Below, one piece after another: positions 1 to 8,657 of a DNA stretch of 64,000 nucleotides; position 1 is the first letter of the stretch; every line of letters begins with the position of its first letter. The notes under the pieces are model-generated. The model ran no database searches and had not been told where the DNA came from. It worked only from the letters and a program-made list of their open reading frames with translations. Source of the stretch: an uncultured Chlorobiota bacterium (GTDB lineage Bacteria; Bacteroidota; Ignavibacteria; UBA10030; UBA6906); assembly GCA_900696645.1 (NCBI GenBank), contig CAADGV010000040.1:101848-165847 (forward strand). The letters run 5' to 3'. The position numbers and the translations under genes are program-made.

Positions 1-382
1 GTTCAGGACTCAGCGCAGGAACGAAATGTCCCGCATACGTTGTAAACGCAATCGAAATGGCGGCAACCGAGCCCGCCTTGTTGATGAAGAAGTCATTCCA
101 GCTAAACAGAAATCCCCATACCTTCCCGAAGCTCTCCCGCAAATACACGTACGGCCCGCCGGTTTGCGGAAGAACGGCACTGAGTTCTGCAATCGACAAC
201 GCCCCAAAAAGAGAGAGAAGCCCAGCAACTATCCATACGAGAAGAATCGGGCCGGTGGCTTCAAGGTATCCGGCAATGACGGCAGGCTTGAGAAAAATGC
301 CCGAGCCGATAATACAGCCAACATGAATAGCTATTCCCTCGCGGAGACCGAGGGCGCGGAGGAGTTGGGGAGGTTGTTGCAT
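1..382 (-). CDS. APC-family amino-acid permease, N-terminal part (runs off left edge)
   Basis: The gene begins with ATG at 382 and stays open to the window edge, giving 127 codons. The reading starts MQQPPQLLRALGLREGIAIH and contains IGSGIF, the substrate-backbone-binding turn of the first broken helix in APC-superfamily permeases, followed by hydrophobic helices and a GALSIAELSAVLPQTGGPY stretch typical of helices 2-3 in LAT/AdiC-like transporters. It is expected to be an inner-membrane amino-acid transporter with about 12 helices, of which roughly the first four are visible. It lies 33 bases downstream of the DUF2283 gene on the same strand. Substrate cannot be judged from this fragment. 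Family assignment is firm from the motifs. Confidence 0.85.
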   Translation of the reverse strand, partial: MQQPPQLLRALGLREGIAIHVGCIIGSGIFLKPAVIAGYLEATGPILLVWIVAGLLSLFGALSIAELSAVLPQTGGPYVYLRESFGKVWGFLFSWNDFFINKAGSVAAISIAFTTYAGHFVPALSPE

Positions 383-415
383 AACTCAGGATCTGGTCGG
401 CGGCAAGAATTGCGG

Positions 416-637
416 TTATGCAACTGAACTCTTCAGGGTCACCGAAATCGGTTTTCGCATTGAAAGCGAGCTTACCTTGAGAATCGAAAATCCAATCACG
501 TTGCCATGCTTGTCCACTTTTTCCATTACCGCATCGTTCTTTGTTTCGCGGAAGTAACCCGATTTCTTCTGGAACATAACCTCCAGAAAATCAGCCTCTT
601 TGTCGTACCACACGACTATCTTCTTCCCATGATCCAT
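416..637 (-). CDS. DUF2283 family small protein
   Basis: This 73-residue protein starts MDHGKKIVVWYDKEADFLEV, where the YDKEAD core is the hallmark of DUF2283, a small beta-rich family of unknown function. A GAGG ribosome-binding site sits nine bases before the ATG. The gene overlaps the end of the upstream nuclease-like gene by 22 bases, so the two are almost certainly translated together. DUF2283 genes are often seen beside small nuclease-like genes. That context suggests an antitoxin or immunity-like partner, but this is inference. Family call confident, role uncertain. Confidence 0.75.
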   Translation of the reverse strand: MDHGKKIVVWYDKEADFLEVMFQKKSGYFRETKNDAVMEKVDKHGNVIGFSILKVSSLSMRKPISVTLKSSVA

Positions 638-906
638 AATACTTTGCCTCGCTTGATAGTGTCAGTGAAATAAAAGGTAAGAATAAACTTGTCCAGTTCA
701 ACAGTCTTGACAACAACACAAAGGAATTTGGCTCCGACAGGGGTCTTCTTATAGAATCGATAATACAAGGAGACTGCAATATCAGAGCGGGATTCGACAA
801 TTCTATCCGGCCTGCCCACCGTCTCACGAACCTTTTTCATTTGGTTTCGAAGTTCAGGATGAAATTGCACGGCATGACTGAGGCGCTCATCGGTCAGGCG
901 AACCAT
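616..906 (-). CDS. Small PBECR/barnase-EndoU-like protein, possible toxin partner
   Basis: The 96-residue protein has the order HPELR, GRPDRIVESRSD, LYYRFY, LCVVVK and FYFTDTIKRGKVLW. This matches a widespread small family that I recall as related to the phage/plasmid barnase-EndoU-colicin-RelE-like nucleases (PBECR/DUF4258-like). The conserved His near the front and the final strand with Thr-Asp-Thr could form an RNase-type site, but I cannot confirm catalysis. It is the first gene of a two-gene unit overlapping the DUF2283 gene by 22 bases, an arrangement resembling a toxin-antitoxin pair. The ribosome-binding site before ATG 906 is weak. It could equally be a non-toxic housekeeping protein. 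Confidence 0.6.
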   Translation of the reverse strand: MVRLTDERLSHAVQFHPELRNQMKKVRETVGRPDRIVESRSDIAVSLYYRFYKKTPVGAKFLCVVVKTVELDKFILTFYFTDTIKRGKVLWIMGRR

Positions 907-994
907 ATTGTCATGATGTCTCTAAAAGACCGCACGGCAGCCCATCATTGAATTCTCTGCTTTAATCATACTACACCAAGGATAGAATTCTGCA

Positions 995-2935
995 TCACAC
1001 TCTCACACCCTCAACCTTCTTCCCCACAAATCTCATAACGAGAATGAGAATGACGGTTCCGACTGCAATGGAAATCCACGGCGACACTCCGTACGCCGTC
1101 GGGATATCACCAACCAGCATGCCAACAACTGCGGCAAGCACGGCATAAGGAAGTTGCGTACGAACATGATCGATATGATCGCAGGCTGAGGCCATCGAAC
1201 TGAGTATTGTCGTGTCGGAAATGGGCGAACAATGATCGCCGAACACAGCGCCCGCCAGCACGGAACTGATGACTCCGTGCAGAATGATGATCTGATCTGT
1301 ACTCGATAGTCCGGCATCAATGCTTAATGTGCTGCCGAGCGGAATCACCAGTGGCATCATGATGGCCATGGTTCCCCAGCTTGTGCCTGTGGAAAAGCTG
1401 ATAAGCGCTGCAATCAGAAATACCAGCACGGGAAGCCAATGCGGCGCTATAGTTCCCCGCAAAACCTGCACGAGGTACCCCGCAGTTTGGAGTTCTTCGG
1501 TAACGGCGCCGATGGACCATGCCAGAATAAGAATCAGCATGGCAAGAAGCATGGACTTTATTCCGTTGGACCAGGCGTCGATCGCTTCGGTCAATTTCAT
1601 GATTCGCTGGGAAACCGTCAGCAGAATTGCCACAAAACAGCCGGAGAGTGACGCCCACAGAAGTGAAGAGTACGAATCCGACTTGCTGATAATCTCCCCG
1701 ATGCCGTACGATGTCTTTCCGTCCGCTGCCAGTGCAGCCGTGCCTGTTGTGTACAATCCGTACAGCCCCACAACCAAGACTGTCAGGATTGGCAGGAAAC
1801 CGTTGTACCACCGTGCAGGTTTGTCACCGGTGGCAATGTAGGTGGCGGATTCGGTGAGATCGGTTGCAGGTTGGGCGCCATCTCGCATGACTTTTCCGGT
1901 TGTGCGGGCTCTGCGTTCGGCCGCAAGCATTGGCCCGAAATCCCTTCCCATGAAACCGACAAGAAACACCAATATAAGCGTGAAGATGGGATAGAATCTG
2001 TACGGTATCGTTTGCAGAAAAACTGCATACGCATCTTCCGACGAGTTGATCATCTTCAACCCCTGCTCGATAAGGCCAACTTCGTATCCGATCCAGGTCG
2101 AGATAATCATGATGCTTGCAACCGTCGCCGCTCCGGCATCAACGATGAACGACAGCTTTTCGCGCGAGATTCTGAGTTTATCGGTAATCGGCCGCATCAG
2201 GTTGCCGCGGATAAGGCAGTTTGCGTAGTCATCGAAGAAAATCACAAATGCCATGAACAATGTTGACAGTTGCCCGCCCCGGGCAGTCCGGGCATAGCGG
2301 GTAATTACATTGGCAATTCCTACCGTTCCGCCGTTTCTGGAAATCACCCCCACCATCCCTCCAAACAACATACTGAAGACGATGATTTGCACGTGGCTGG
2401 GCTCCGACAGTGCCTTGACGACAAAGTGATCTACAACTCTGAATATTCCGCCGATGACATCAAAATCAAAAATGAATACGGCTCCCACATAAATCCCCGT
2501 GAAAAGAGAAATAACAACCTGGCGTAAGGTCAGCGCGAGCACAATGGCAATGAGGGGGGGTAGAATGCTCAGGAAGCCGGGGATAGCTCTTGTCGTTACA
2601 GCCTCACTTCCGCTTTGCGTCGAAACAGAGATCGTGTGCCGTCCCGAGGCGTTAATCGTCACATCATCGACGACGAGTTTGCCGTTGGTGAAAGAAAGGG
2701 GTGAGGCCTCTTTTTCAGAAGATCGGGTGACACCTTGCAGTCGGGCCACCTCATTGAACCCGGCAATCACATTCCCTGCAGTGTCCTTGGCAATAACCTC
2801 AAGCGTGAAACCGACGTCAGCAAGAATAACAGACGGCGTTTTGATTTCGAATGTTACAGACGAGGAAACGGGTTGGGCACAAAGTAATGCCCCGGAGAAG
2901 ATGACGATAGCCAATGACGAGAGAACTCTGATCAA
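995..2935 (-). CDS. NhaC-family Na+/H+ antiporter with N-terminal signal peptide and Ig-like domain
   Basis: The 646-residue protein has a signal peptide (about residues 1-20, ending ALLCAQ), a beta-rich Ig-like segment (about 25-115, with NEVARLQGVT and GRHTISVSTQSGS), and then a polytopic domain from about 117. The membrane part carries NhaC family motifs: FDDYANCLIRGNLMRPITD, the SREKLSFIVDAGAA stretch and GDHCSPISDTTILSS. NhaC proteins exchange Na+ for H+ or exchange organic ions in the inner membrane. Usual family members are about 450-520 residues and begin directly with helices, so the exported N-terminal domain is extra. It is divergent from the DedA-like gene and has its own candidate promoter. 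Substrate is not certain; malate/lactate-type exchange is an alternative. Confidence 0.88.
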   Translation of the reverse strand: MIRVLSSLAIVIFSGALLCAQPVSSSVTFEIKTPSVILADVGFTLEVIAKDTAGNVIAGFNEVARLQGVTRSSEKEASPLSFTNGKLVVDDVTINASGRHTISVSTQSGSEAVTTRAIPGFLSILPPLIAIVLALTLRQVVISLFTGIYVGAVFIFDFDVIGGIFRVVDHFVVKALSEPSHVQIIVFSMLFGGMVGVISRNGGTVGIANVITRYARTARGGQLSTLFMAFVIFFDDYANCLIRGNLMRPITDKLRISREKLSFIVDAGAATVASIMIISTWIGYEVGLIEQGLKMINSSEDAYAVFLQTIPYRFYPIFTLILVFLVGFMGRDFGPMLAAERRARTTGKVMRDGAQPATDLTESATYIATGDKPARWYNGFLPILTVLVVGLYGLYTTGTAALAADGKTSYGIGEIISKSDSYSSLLWASLSGCFVAILLTVSQRIMKLTEAIDAWSNGIKSMLLAMLILILAWSIGAVTEELQTAGYLVQVLRGTIAPHWLPVLVFLIAALISFSTGTSWGTMAIMMPLVIPLGSTLSIDAGLSSTDQIIILHGVISSVLAGAVFGDHCSPISDTTILSSMASACDHIDHVRTQLPYAVLAAVVGMLVGDIPTAYGVSPWISIAVGTVILILVMRFVGKKVEGVRV

Positions 2936-2982
2936 GCACGCTCCCTGGAGAAGAGTGATGGATGAAGGGGAAAAGTCGTCGC

Positions 2983-3011
2983 AAGATAGAGGCTTTTTGC
3001 GTCAGTCGCAA
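2983..3011 (-). promoter_or_regulatory. Candidate promoter for the NhaC gene
   Basis: On the minus strand TTGCGA (3011-3006) is followed after exactly 17 bases by TATCTT (2988-2983), a good sigma-70-type spacing, about 48 bases upstream of the start codon. It stands back to back with the DedA promoter. Confidence 0.45.
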
Positions 3012-3014
3012 GCC

Positions 3015-3043
3015 TTGAATCACCGCCACGTTTTGTTTATCTT
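3015..3043 (+). promoter_or_regulatory. Candidate promoter for the DedA-like gene
   Basis: TTGAAT (3015-3020), a 17-base spacer and TATCTT (3038-3043) precede the TTG start at 3079 by 35 bases. The -10 hexamer is identical to that of the divergent NhaC promoter, and the two -35 boxes are three bases apart. Confidence 0.45.
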
Positions 3044-3078
3044 CATTCGCCGATTTTCACATCATCCAAGGGGACTTT

Positions 3079-3681
3079 TTGAAGAAGATTTCTGAACTGC
3101 TGTACAAGCTCAAAGCGTGGGTCGAGAGTTTTGCGGCGAAACCCTATGCTACTTGGGCTTTGTTCATTATTGCATTCGTCGAATCGTCATTCTTCCCCAT
3201 TCCTCCCGATGTTCTGTTGATTGCGCTTGGCGTAGCGCGACCGAAGCGGGCTTTCTGGTATGCGCTTGTGTGTACGCTCGGCTCGGTTGCGGGCGCATTT
3301 CTCGGCTACTACATCGGCTATGCCTTCTTCGAGACAATCGGCTCGCGTATTGTTGATTTCTACGGCTTCCATGACAAGTTTCAGTTTGTGTTGGATAAGT
3401 ATCGCGAGAATGCATGGACAACAATTCTCGTTGCAGGATTCACCCCTATTCCCTACAAAGTGTTTACAATAGCGGCCGGGTTCAACGAGACGATTGACCT
3501 TGCGACGCTTGCACTTGCATCGTTGGTGGGACGGGCATCCCGCTTTATGCTCGTAGGCGCATTGTTGTATGCCTTCGGCCCGAAAATGAAAGAGTATCTC
3601 GACAAGTATCTCGAACGCCTGACCCTGGCTCTCGGAATCTTGTTCATTCTCGGCATTCTTACCATCAAGTACATTTTCTAA
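3079..3681 (+). CDS. DedA/YqaA-family membrane protein
   Basis: The 200-residue protein has an early helix ending in ESSFFPIPPDVLL, a signature of the YqaA branch of the DedA/VTT family. Further family blocks are FTPIPYKVFTIAAG and a GRASRFMLVGALL segment near the end. DedA proteins are inner-membrane proteins tied to lipid-carrier flipping and membrane homeostasis. The start is TTG at 3079, chosen because AAGGGG lies seven bases upstream and no later start keeps the family N-terminus. Length is normal for YqaA. It is divergent from the antiporter gene. The family is sure; the transported lipid, if any, is not visible. Confidence 0.88.
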   Translation: MKKISELLYKLKAWVESFAAKPYATWALFIIAFVESSFFPIPPDVLLIALGVARPKRAFWYALVCTLGSVAGAFLGYYIGYAFFETIGSRIVDFYGFHDKFQFVLDKYRENAWTTILVAGFTPIPYKVFTIAAGFNETIDLATLALASLVGRASRFMLVGALLYAFGPKMKEYLDKYLERLTLALGILFILGILTIKYIF

Positions 3682-3761
3682 TTCTTTTAATGTTGGTTTC
3701 ATCTACATTTCGCCTTTTCTACTTAGATTACGCGGCACAATAATCGCCAAATAGGATTTGC

Positions 3762-4082
3762 ATGTCGCGGGTAACCGCTTCTTTCGCTATCATCTTCTTG
3801 GTTCTTCTGCACGGGGTCTCTCCGGCATTCCTTTCGGGAGGTAACGTCGGCGAACGTCCGGAACTCCAATACCTGGACCTCCAAGAGTACCTCCTCACAA
3901 CTGCCTGGCAGCCGACCAAGCTTCCTGTTGATTCGCAAACCGACCGGGGAGTCTCTATTTGTCAGGAAGCGGACGATTCCCTTTCGATACTGAGAGGTTT
4001 TCATCCGCCCGTATTCTCTCCGAACGTCAACCCTCTCTCTTCCCATCTCGTATATACCCAAACAACCAGCTCGCATCTGTAG
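3762..4082 (+). CDS. Hypothetical small exported protein
   Basis: The 106-residue frame starts at an ATG with TAGGA six bases upstream. It begins with a credible signal peptide (MSRVTASFAIIFLVLLHGVS, then PAFLSGG). The mature part is Ser/Thr/Pro-rich with no recognised domain; there are a few hydrophobic positions but no repeats. It lies alone between the DedA gene and a 40-residue membrane protein gene. The opposite strand has a 117-codon frame over the same bases, which lacks a hydrophobic leader and is judged a shadow. No function is proposed. Confidence 0.45.
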   Translation: MSRVTASFAIIFLVLLHGVSPAFLSGGNVGERPELQYLDLQEYLLTTAWQPTKLPVDSQTDRGVSICQEADDSLSILRGFHPPVFSPNVNPLSSHLVYTQTTSSHL

Positions 4083-4189
4083 CTGATTCTACCTGCAAAT
4101 TCGTTCACTGCACGCTCTCGTGTCGCAGAACTATTCTGCGATGAAACGATTCGTGTATCCATTTCTCAACGAACATGAAAGGTAGTAGT

Positions 4190-4312
4190 ATGCACCAGCA
4201 ACAGATTGAACAGGAGAAAACCCAGCCTGGCTGGAAAATCGGAGTCGGCATCGTCGGGTTTCTTATTGGATTGACGGTATTATTGCTTGTTCTGAAGATG
4301 CTGTTAATCTAA
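4190..4312 (+). CDS. Single-helix membrane microprotein (40 aa)
   Basis: An ATG at 4190 is preceded by AAAGG at good spacing and opens a 40-codon frame ending TAA at 4310-4312. A charged, glutamine-rich N-terminus (MHQQQIEQEKTQPGWK) leads into one long hydrophobic helix ending KMLLI. A strong intrinsic terminator starts 23 bases after the stop, so this looks like a complete small transcription unit. No family is recognised. Single-helix microproteins often bind larger membrane proteins, but no partner is indicated here. Confidence 0.55.
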   Translation: MHQQQIEQEKTQPGWKIGVGIVGFLIGLTVLLLVLKMLLI

Positions 4313-4334
4313 AATATTACGGAAACAAACCTGA

Positions 4335-4375
4335 GGCCCTTCTTCCGCCTGTTGCGGGAGAAGGGCTTGTGTTTT
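4335..4375 (+). terminator. Intrinsic terminator after the 40-aa microprotein gene
   Basis: The arms GCCCTTCTTCCGC (4336-4348) and GCGGGAGAAGGGC (4354-4366) form a strong stem with a short loop, followed by TTGTGTTTT. The 221 bases between here and the pyrophosphatase gene hold no gene I can support. Confidence 0.7.
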
Positions 4376-4596
4376 CCGACAGGAACTGAATATCACATTT
4401 TTGTAGAAAGAATAGGGGAAATTGGCTATATTGGTTCGAATTTCTGGTCAGTCAGGCCCGCTCCGGTCGGCTTCAATCCCCTATCAAGAAGTCAGTTTTC
4501 TCCGAGTCAAAAGAAGAACTGTAGCTATTGCTAAGATTGATTCTGTACGTCAATAAAAAACATCAATAACCGTTACACTGAAGGAGTACCTACTCT

Positions 4597-6726
4597 ATGG
4601 AAATGTTTACCCAGCTATCACCCGTTGTGGGCGCGGTCGGGTTGCTCGTCGCATTCGGCATCTATTTCTCGCTGAAGCGACAATCTGCCGGAAGCGAACT
4701 CATGCAAGACATCGCCGACCAGATTCATGTCGGCGCAATGGCCTTCCTCAAACGTGAGTACGTCGTTCTCGCATTCTTTGTCACCGTTGTTGCGTTGCTG
4801 CTCGGGTTCTTTCTCCAACCTGCAACAGCCGTTGCGTTTATCAGCGGGGCGCTCTGTTCGATTCTGGCCGGCTTTTTTGGAATGCAGGCTGCAACCAAGG
4901 CGAATGTGCGGACTGCACAGGCAGCAAAGGAACACGGGCAGGGCAAGGCTTTGCTGACGGCGTTCAATGGCGGTGCCGTCATGGGCGTAAGCGTCGCAAG
5001 TCTCGGACTTATCGGCGTCGGGACTTTCTTCATGTTGTACGGAAGTCCCGAAACAGCCAACATTATCAACGGATTTGCAATGGGCGCCAGCTCGATTGCG
5101 TTGTTTGCCCGTGTGGGCGGCGGTATCTACACGAAAGCTGCAGATGTCGGCGCCGACCTTGTCGGCAAGGTTGAAGCCAACATCCCCGAAGACGATCCGC
5201 GTAACCCCGGCGTTATTGCAGACAACGTGGGCGACAATGTGGGCGACGTTGCCGGCATGGGAGCCGATATTTTCGAGTCGTATGTGGGATCGATGGTTGC
5301 AACCGTTGCTATCGGAGCAACGCTTCTTCCCGAGGGACTTGCCCAACTGAAGGCCCATGCCGACGTTGCGGATACAAGCATCAAGGGCATCCTCATGGCA
5401 TTACCAATTGTGCTTGCAGTTATCGGCTTGATCGCTTCATTCATCGGTATTGGATCGATGAAGATTCTGAAGCAGTTCTCCCCTGCAGCAGCCCTGCGCT
5501 ACTCCACATTTATTGCAGCAGGATTGTTTCTGGCCGGAGCGTACGGACTTGTCAGCACATATGATGTAAGCAACAACGTCTTCTGGGCTGTGTTCTTCGG
5601 AACATTTGCAGGTATCGCCATCGGACTCATCACCGAGTACTACACATCGATGGGCCCAGTCAAACGTATTACGCTGGCAAGCAAAACAGGCTCGGCAACA
5701 AACATCATCAGCGGCCTTGCTGTGGGTTTAGAGTCAACAGCATTGCCTGTGCTCACAATATGTCTTGCGATCTTTATTTCAAATGATGTCGCAGGCCTTT
5801 ACGGTATCGGCATTGCGGCAGTTGGCATGCTCGCTACAGTCGGTATCACGATGTCTGTTGACGCCTACGGCCCGATAGCCGATAACGCCGGGGGTATTTC
5901 GGAGATGTCAGGGTTGGGCCCGGATGTTCGCAAAATTACCGATGGACTTGATGCTCTCGGCAATACCACCGCAGCAATTGGGAAAGGGTTTGCCATCGGC
6001 TCCGCAGCCTTGACGGCACTCGCATTGTTTGCAGCATACTCGCAGGCCGTATCAGCCTCGATTGGAACAAAGCTGGCAGCAATGGTGGCAGCTGGTATCG
6101 AACCGGTAGGTGAATGGAAACGTTACGCAACGTTAATCGGCGAGGGCGAAACACCTCTTCAGATTATCGTCACCAATCCAGCAGTGGTAATTGGTCTTTT
6201 CATCGGCGGTGTTTTGCCGTTCTTCATCGGAGCCCTCACCATGACGTCAGTTGGGCGCGCTGCGGGAAAAATGGTTGACGAAATCCGTCGTCAGTTCAGG
6301 GAAATCCCGGGCTTGCTCGAAGGAAAGCCGGGCGTAAAGCCTGATGCGGCCCGTTGTGTCGATATTTCAACCACGGCTGCTTTACGGGAAATGGTACTAC
6401 CCGGTATTACGGCCGTTCTCGCCCCGGTTATCGTTGGATTCCTGCTGGGACCTGCTGCACTCGGTGGAATGCTGGCCGGTGCAACAGTCGCAGGCGTGCT
6501 GCTTGCCCTTATGATGGCAAACGCGGGCGGTGCATGGGATAACGCCAAAAAAGCTATTGAGAAGGGAGAAGTTGAAGGAGAGAAAAAAGGGACAGATGCT
6601 CACAAAGCCGCCGTTGTCGGCGATACAGTCGGTGATCCGTTCAAAGACACATCCGGCCCGGCAATGAACATCTTGATCAAGTTGATGTCAGTCGTGTCTC
6701 TTGTTATTGCCCCGTTGCTCGTGTAG
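4597..6726 (+). CDS. hppA: Membrane-bound ion-pumping pyrophosphatase, K+-dependent type
   Basis: The 709-residue polytopic protein hydrolyses pyrophosphate and uses the energy to pump H+ or Na+ across the inner membrane. The substrate-binding blocks are all present: [18 protein letters not shown], the [20 protein letters not shown] region, and [16 protein letters not shown]. Near the C-terminus come DNAKK and [14 protein letters not shown]. At 459-462 the sequence is NTT-AAIG; Ala and Gly at these two positions mark the K+-dependent class, whereas K+-independent enzymes have Lys and Thr. Whether it pumps Na+ or H+ cannot be read reliably. The start ATG has AAGGAG upstream. It is monocistronic, closed by a terminator. 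Pyrophosphate use also fits the nearby ppdK. Confidence 0.96.
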   Translation: MEMFTQLSPVVGAVGLLVAFGIYFSLKRQSAGSELMQDIADQIHVGAMAFLKREYVVLAFFVTVVALLLGFFLQPATAVAFISGALCSILAGFFGMQAATKANVRTAQAAKEHGQGKALLTAFNGGAVMGVSVASLGLIGVGTFFMLYGSPETANIINGFAMGASSIALFARVGGGIYTKAADVGADLVGKVEANIPEDDPRNPGVIADNVGDNVGDVAGMGADIFESYVGSMVATVAIGATLLPEGLAQLKAHADVADTSIKGILMALPIVLAVIGLIASFIGIGSMKILKQFSPAAALRYSTFIAAGLFLAGAYGLVSTYDVSNNVFWAVFFGTFAGIAIGLITEYYTSMGPVKRITLASKTGSATNIISGLAVGLESTALPVLTICLAIFISNDVAGLYGIGIAAVGMLATVGITMSVDAYGPIADNAGGISEMSGLGPDVRKITDGLDALGNTTAAIGKGFAIGSAALTALALFAAYSQAVSASIGTKLAAMVAAGIEPVGEWKRYATLIGEGETPLQIIVTNPAVVIGLFIGGVLPFFIGALTMTSVGRAAGKMVDEIRRQFREIPGLLEGKPGVKPDAARCVDISTTAALREMVLPGITAVLAPVIVGFLLGPAALGGMLAGATVAGVLLALMMANAGGAWDNAKKAIEKGEVEGEKKGTDAHKAAVVGDTVGDPFKDTSGPAMNILIKLMSVVSLVIAPLLV

Positions 6727-6749
6727 CAACTCAGCTTTCAGGATAACAG

Positions 6750-6786
6750 AAAATCCCGCCCGTTGTTCTTCCGGGCGGGATTTTTT
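6750..6786 (+). terminator. Intrinsic terminator after hppA
   Basis: AATCCCGCCCG pairs with CGGGCGGGATT across a ten-base loop and runs into TTTTTT. The arrangement is nearly symmetrical, so it may also serve the converging gpsA transcript. Confidence 0.88.
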
Positions 6787-6825
6787 GCTTGTTGACACTC
6801 CATCCGCAGTTGCAATCCGAAATCT

Positions 6826-7827
6826 CTAATACACTTCCCCCTTCGCCCCCCTCGTCATCAAGTCGTAAGTTGACTGTCTGGGATCCTTCCCTTCAAACAG
6901 CATTTTACGGACTTCCGCACAAATGGGAACCTCGACGCCGACTTTTTCTGCCAAGGCGTTTGCTGACTTCGTCGTTTCCACGCCTTCTGCCACCATCACC
7001 ATCTCCTTCAGAACATCATCAAGCTTCCTACCCTTCCCGATCTCAACCCCGACGTGGCGGTTGCGGCTGTGGCGGCTCATGCACGTCACCATCAGGTCGC
7101 CGATACCGGAGAGCCCGGCAAATGTCTGCACGTGTGCCCCTAATGCAACGCCAATGCGGGTAATCTCGGCGATTCCGCGAGTCATCAGAGCTGCTTTTGT
7201 GTTGTCTCCCAGATTGGCGCCGTCAACGATTCCTGCCGCGATGGCAATTACGTTCTTGAGCGAGCCGCCAAGCTCGACACCCTTGAGGTCGGTGCTTGCA
7301 TAGACTCTGAACGTAGGCGTCATGAACGTCCTTTGTACGAGCTTCGCCGTTTCCACACTCTCGGATGCGGCGACGACGGTTGTTGGAATCTGCCTGCTTA
7401 CTTCTTCGGCATGGCTCGGACCGGAAAGCGTGGAGATATTGGCTGGCTGAACTCCGGGTAATACGTCTTGTAACACACGCGACATCGTCATCAGCGTGCC
7501 GACTTCTATTCCTTTAGCAACATTGACGAACGTTAGCCTGTCGAACGGCAAATGATGCAGCCGCTGCACAACACTCCTAATAAACTGCGACGGTACAGCC
7601 GTCACAATCATCTCACAGCCTTCTACTGCACGATCAAGATCGCTTGTCGCTTCAATACCTTGAGGGATGGGGATTCCGGGAAGAAATGAGGGGTTCTCCC
7701 GCTTCGAAAGAATGTCGTTTGTGTATTCTTCATTGTGCGACCAGAGCGCAACATGATGGTTGTTGCTGGCAAGGATGATGGAGAGGGCTGTTCCCCAACT
7801 ACCGGCTCCGAGGACGGTAATACGCAT
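6826..7827 (-). CDS. gpsA: Glycerol-3-phosphate dehydrogenase [NAD(P)+]
   Basis: The 333-residue cytoplasmic enzyme reduces dihydroxyacetone phosphate to sn-glycerol 3-phosphate, the backbone for phospholipids. It opens MRITVLGAGSWGTALSI, the Rossmann fold with GxGxxG for the nucleotide. It also contains LSGPSHAEEV, the catalytic-lysine helix GSLKNVIAIAAGI, and GLSGIGDLMVTC, all standard for GpsA. Length matches the family. It lies 72 bases downstream of plsY, the acyltransferase that uses its product, so the two form a phospholipid-initiation operon under the promoter upstream of plsY. Confidence 0.97.
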   Translation of the reverse strand: MRITVLGAGSWGTALSIILASNNHHVALWSHNEEYTNDILSKRENPSFLPGIPIPQGIEATSDLDRAVEGCEMIVTAVPSQFIRSVVQRLHHLPFDRLTFVNVAKGIEVGTLMTMSRVLQDVLPGVQPANISTLSGPSHAEEVSRQIPTTVVAASESVETAKLVQRTFMTPTFRVYASTDLKGVELGGSLKNVIAIAAGIVDGANLGDNTKAALMTRGIAEITRIGVALGAHVQTFAGLSGIGDLMVTCMSRHSRNRHVGVEIGKGRKLDDVLKEMVMVAEGVETTKSANALAEKVGVEVPICAEVRKMLFEGKDPRQSTYDLMTRGAKGEVY

Positions 7828-7899
7828 GACGCGGGACTACTGAACTTGTGAAAAAAGAAAATGGGGAACTCAGGCGTCCCCCGGAAGAAGTGACAACTC

Positions 7900-8568
7900 T
7901 CAGCGCCGGTTGAAAAGCGGTATCCGAACGATTCTGTTTTCCGTACCTCTCAGCAAGCGCTGCACGTTCGAGCGATGCGTGTAGATAATGAGCAGGGAAA
8001 CACCTATGCTGAACCATATGAGTGTATGATACCCCTGAATGTCAACCATGAATACGTTCTCCCGCAAGAACATTGTAACGGGAAACGTCGTTGCAGCGGT
8101 TAACGAACCCAGCGACACATAATGAGAAATCAGAAAAACAATCATGAACACACCAAGCGATACGGAAACCTCAACGGGGGCAATCCCGATCAGCATGCCG
8201 CCGGCCGTCGCAATACCTTTCCCGCCTTTGAACCCTGCAAACAATGTCCAGATGTGACCGAGCATTGCAACACAACCGGCAATAATCTGAACAACCGTGA
8301 AATCGTTGAACGGCGGATTGCTTGCGAAGGGAAGCACGAAGAGAAGTTGCGAAATGACCATCGTGGCGAACAAGCCTTTGGCCATATCACAGACGATCAC
8401 AAATGCACCTGTTTTCCAACCCAGCACGCGGATAACGTTCGTTCCTCCGGCGTTTCCGCTGCCGTGCTGACGAATGTCAATACCCTTTCGTGATTTTGCA
8501 ACGATAATTGCCGTCGGAATTGAGCCGACGAGGTAACTCAAGATTGCAATTATTGTAATGGGAATCAT
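7900..8568 (-). CDS. plsY: Glycerol-3-phosphate acyltransferase PlsY
   Basis: The 222-residue inner-membrane enzyme transfers an acyl group from acyl-phosphate to glycerol 3-phosphate. It has the PlsY motifs GSGNAGGTNVIRVLG (phosphate loop) and FKGGKGIATAGG (substrate loop), set between about five to seven hydrophobic helices. AAGG precedes the ATG at 8568 by seven bases. It is followed by gpsA, which supplies the substrate. Length is normal for the family. The C-terminal tail is short and basic. Confidence 0.96.
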   Translation of the reverse strand: MIPITIIAILSYLVGSIPTAIIVAKSRKGIDIRQHGSGNAGGTNVIRVLGWKTGAFVIVCDMAKGLFATMVISQLLFVLPFASNPPFNDFTVVQIIAGCVAMLGHIWTLFAGFKGGKGIATAGGMLIGIAPVEVSVSLGVFMIVFLISHYVSLGSLTAATTFPVTMFLRENVFMVDIQGYHTLIWFSIGVSLLIIYTHRSNVQRLLRGTENRIVRIPLFNRR

Positions 8569-8599
8569 TCAGACCTTGGAGTTGTAAAAAAGGTGTTAT

Positions 8600-8628
8600 A
8601 ATATAGAGAATGCCGTGCCCAGTTGCAA
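8600..8628 (-). promoter_or_regulatory. Candidate promoter for plsY-gpsA
   Basis: On the minus strand TTGCAA (8628-8623), a 17-base spacer and TATATT (8605-8600) lie 32 bases before the plsY start, in the gap after ispD. Confidence 0.45.
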
Positions 8629-8657
8629 CAGGAGACTAACCGATGAAAAATTCATCA

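Noticed and set aside
3723..4076. A 117-codon minus-strand frame opposite the small exported protein
   Set aside because: It has no ribosome-binding site, hydrophobic leader or domain; the plus-strand frame has a signal peptide and binding site.
4352..4534. A 60-codon frame between the microprotein and hppA
   Set aside because: It starts inside the terminator stem, has no ribosome-binding site and no family features.
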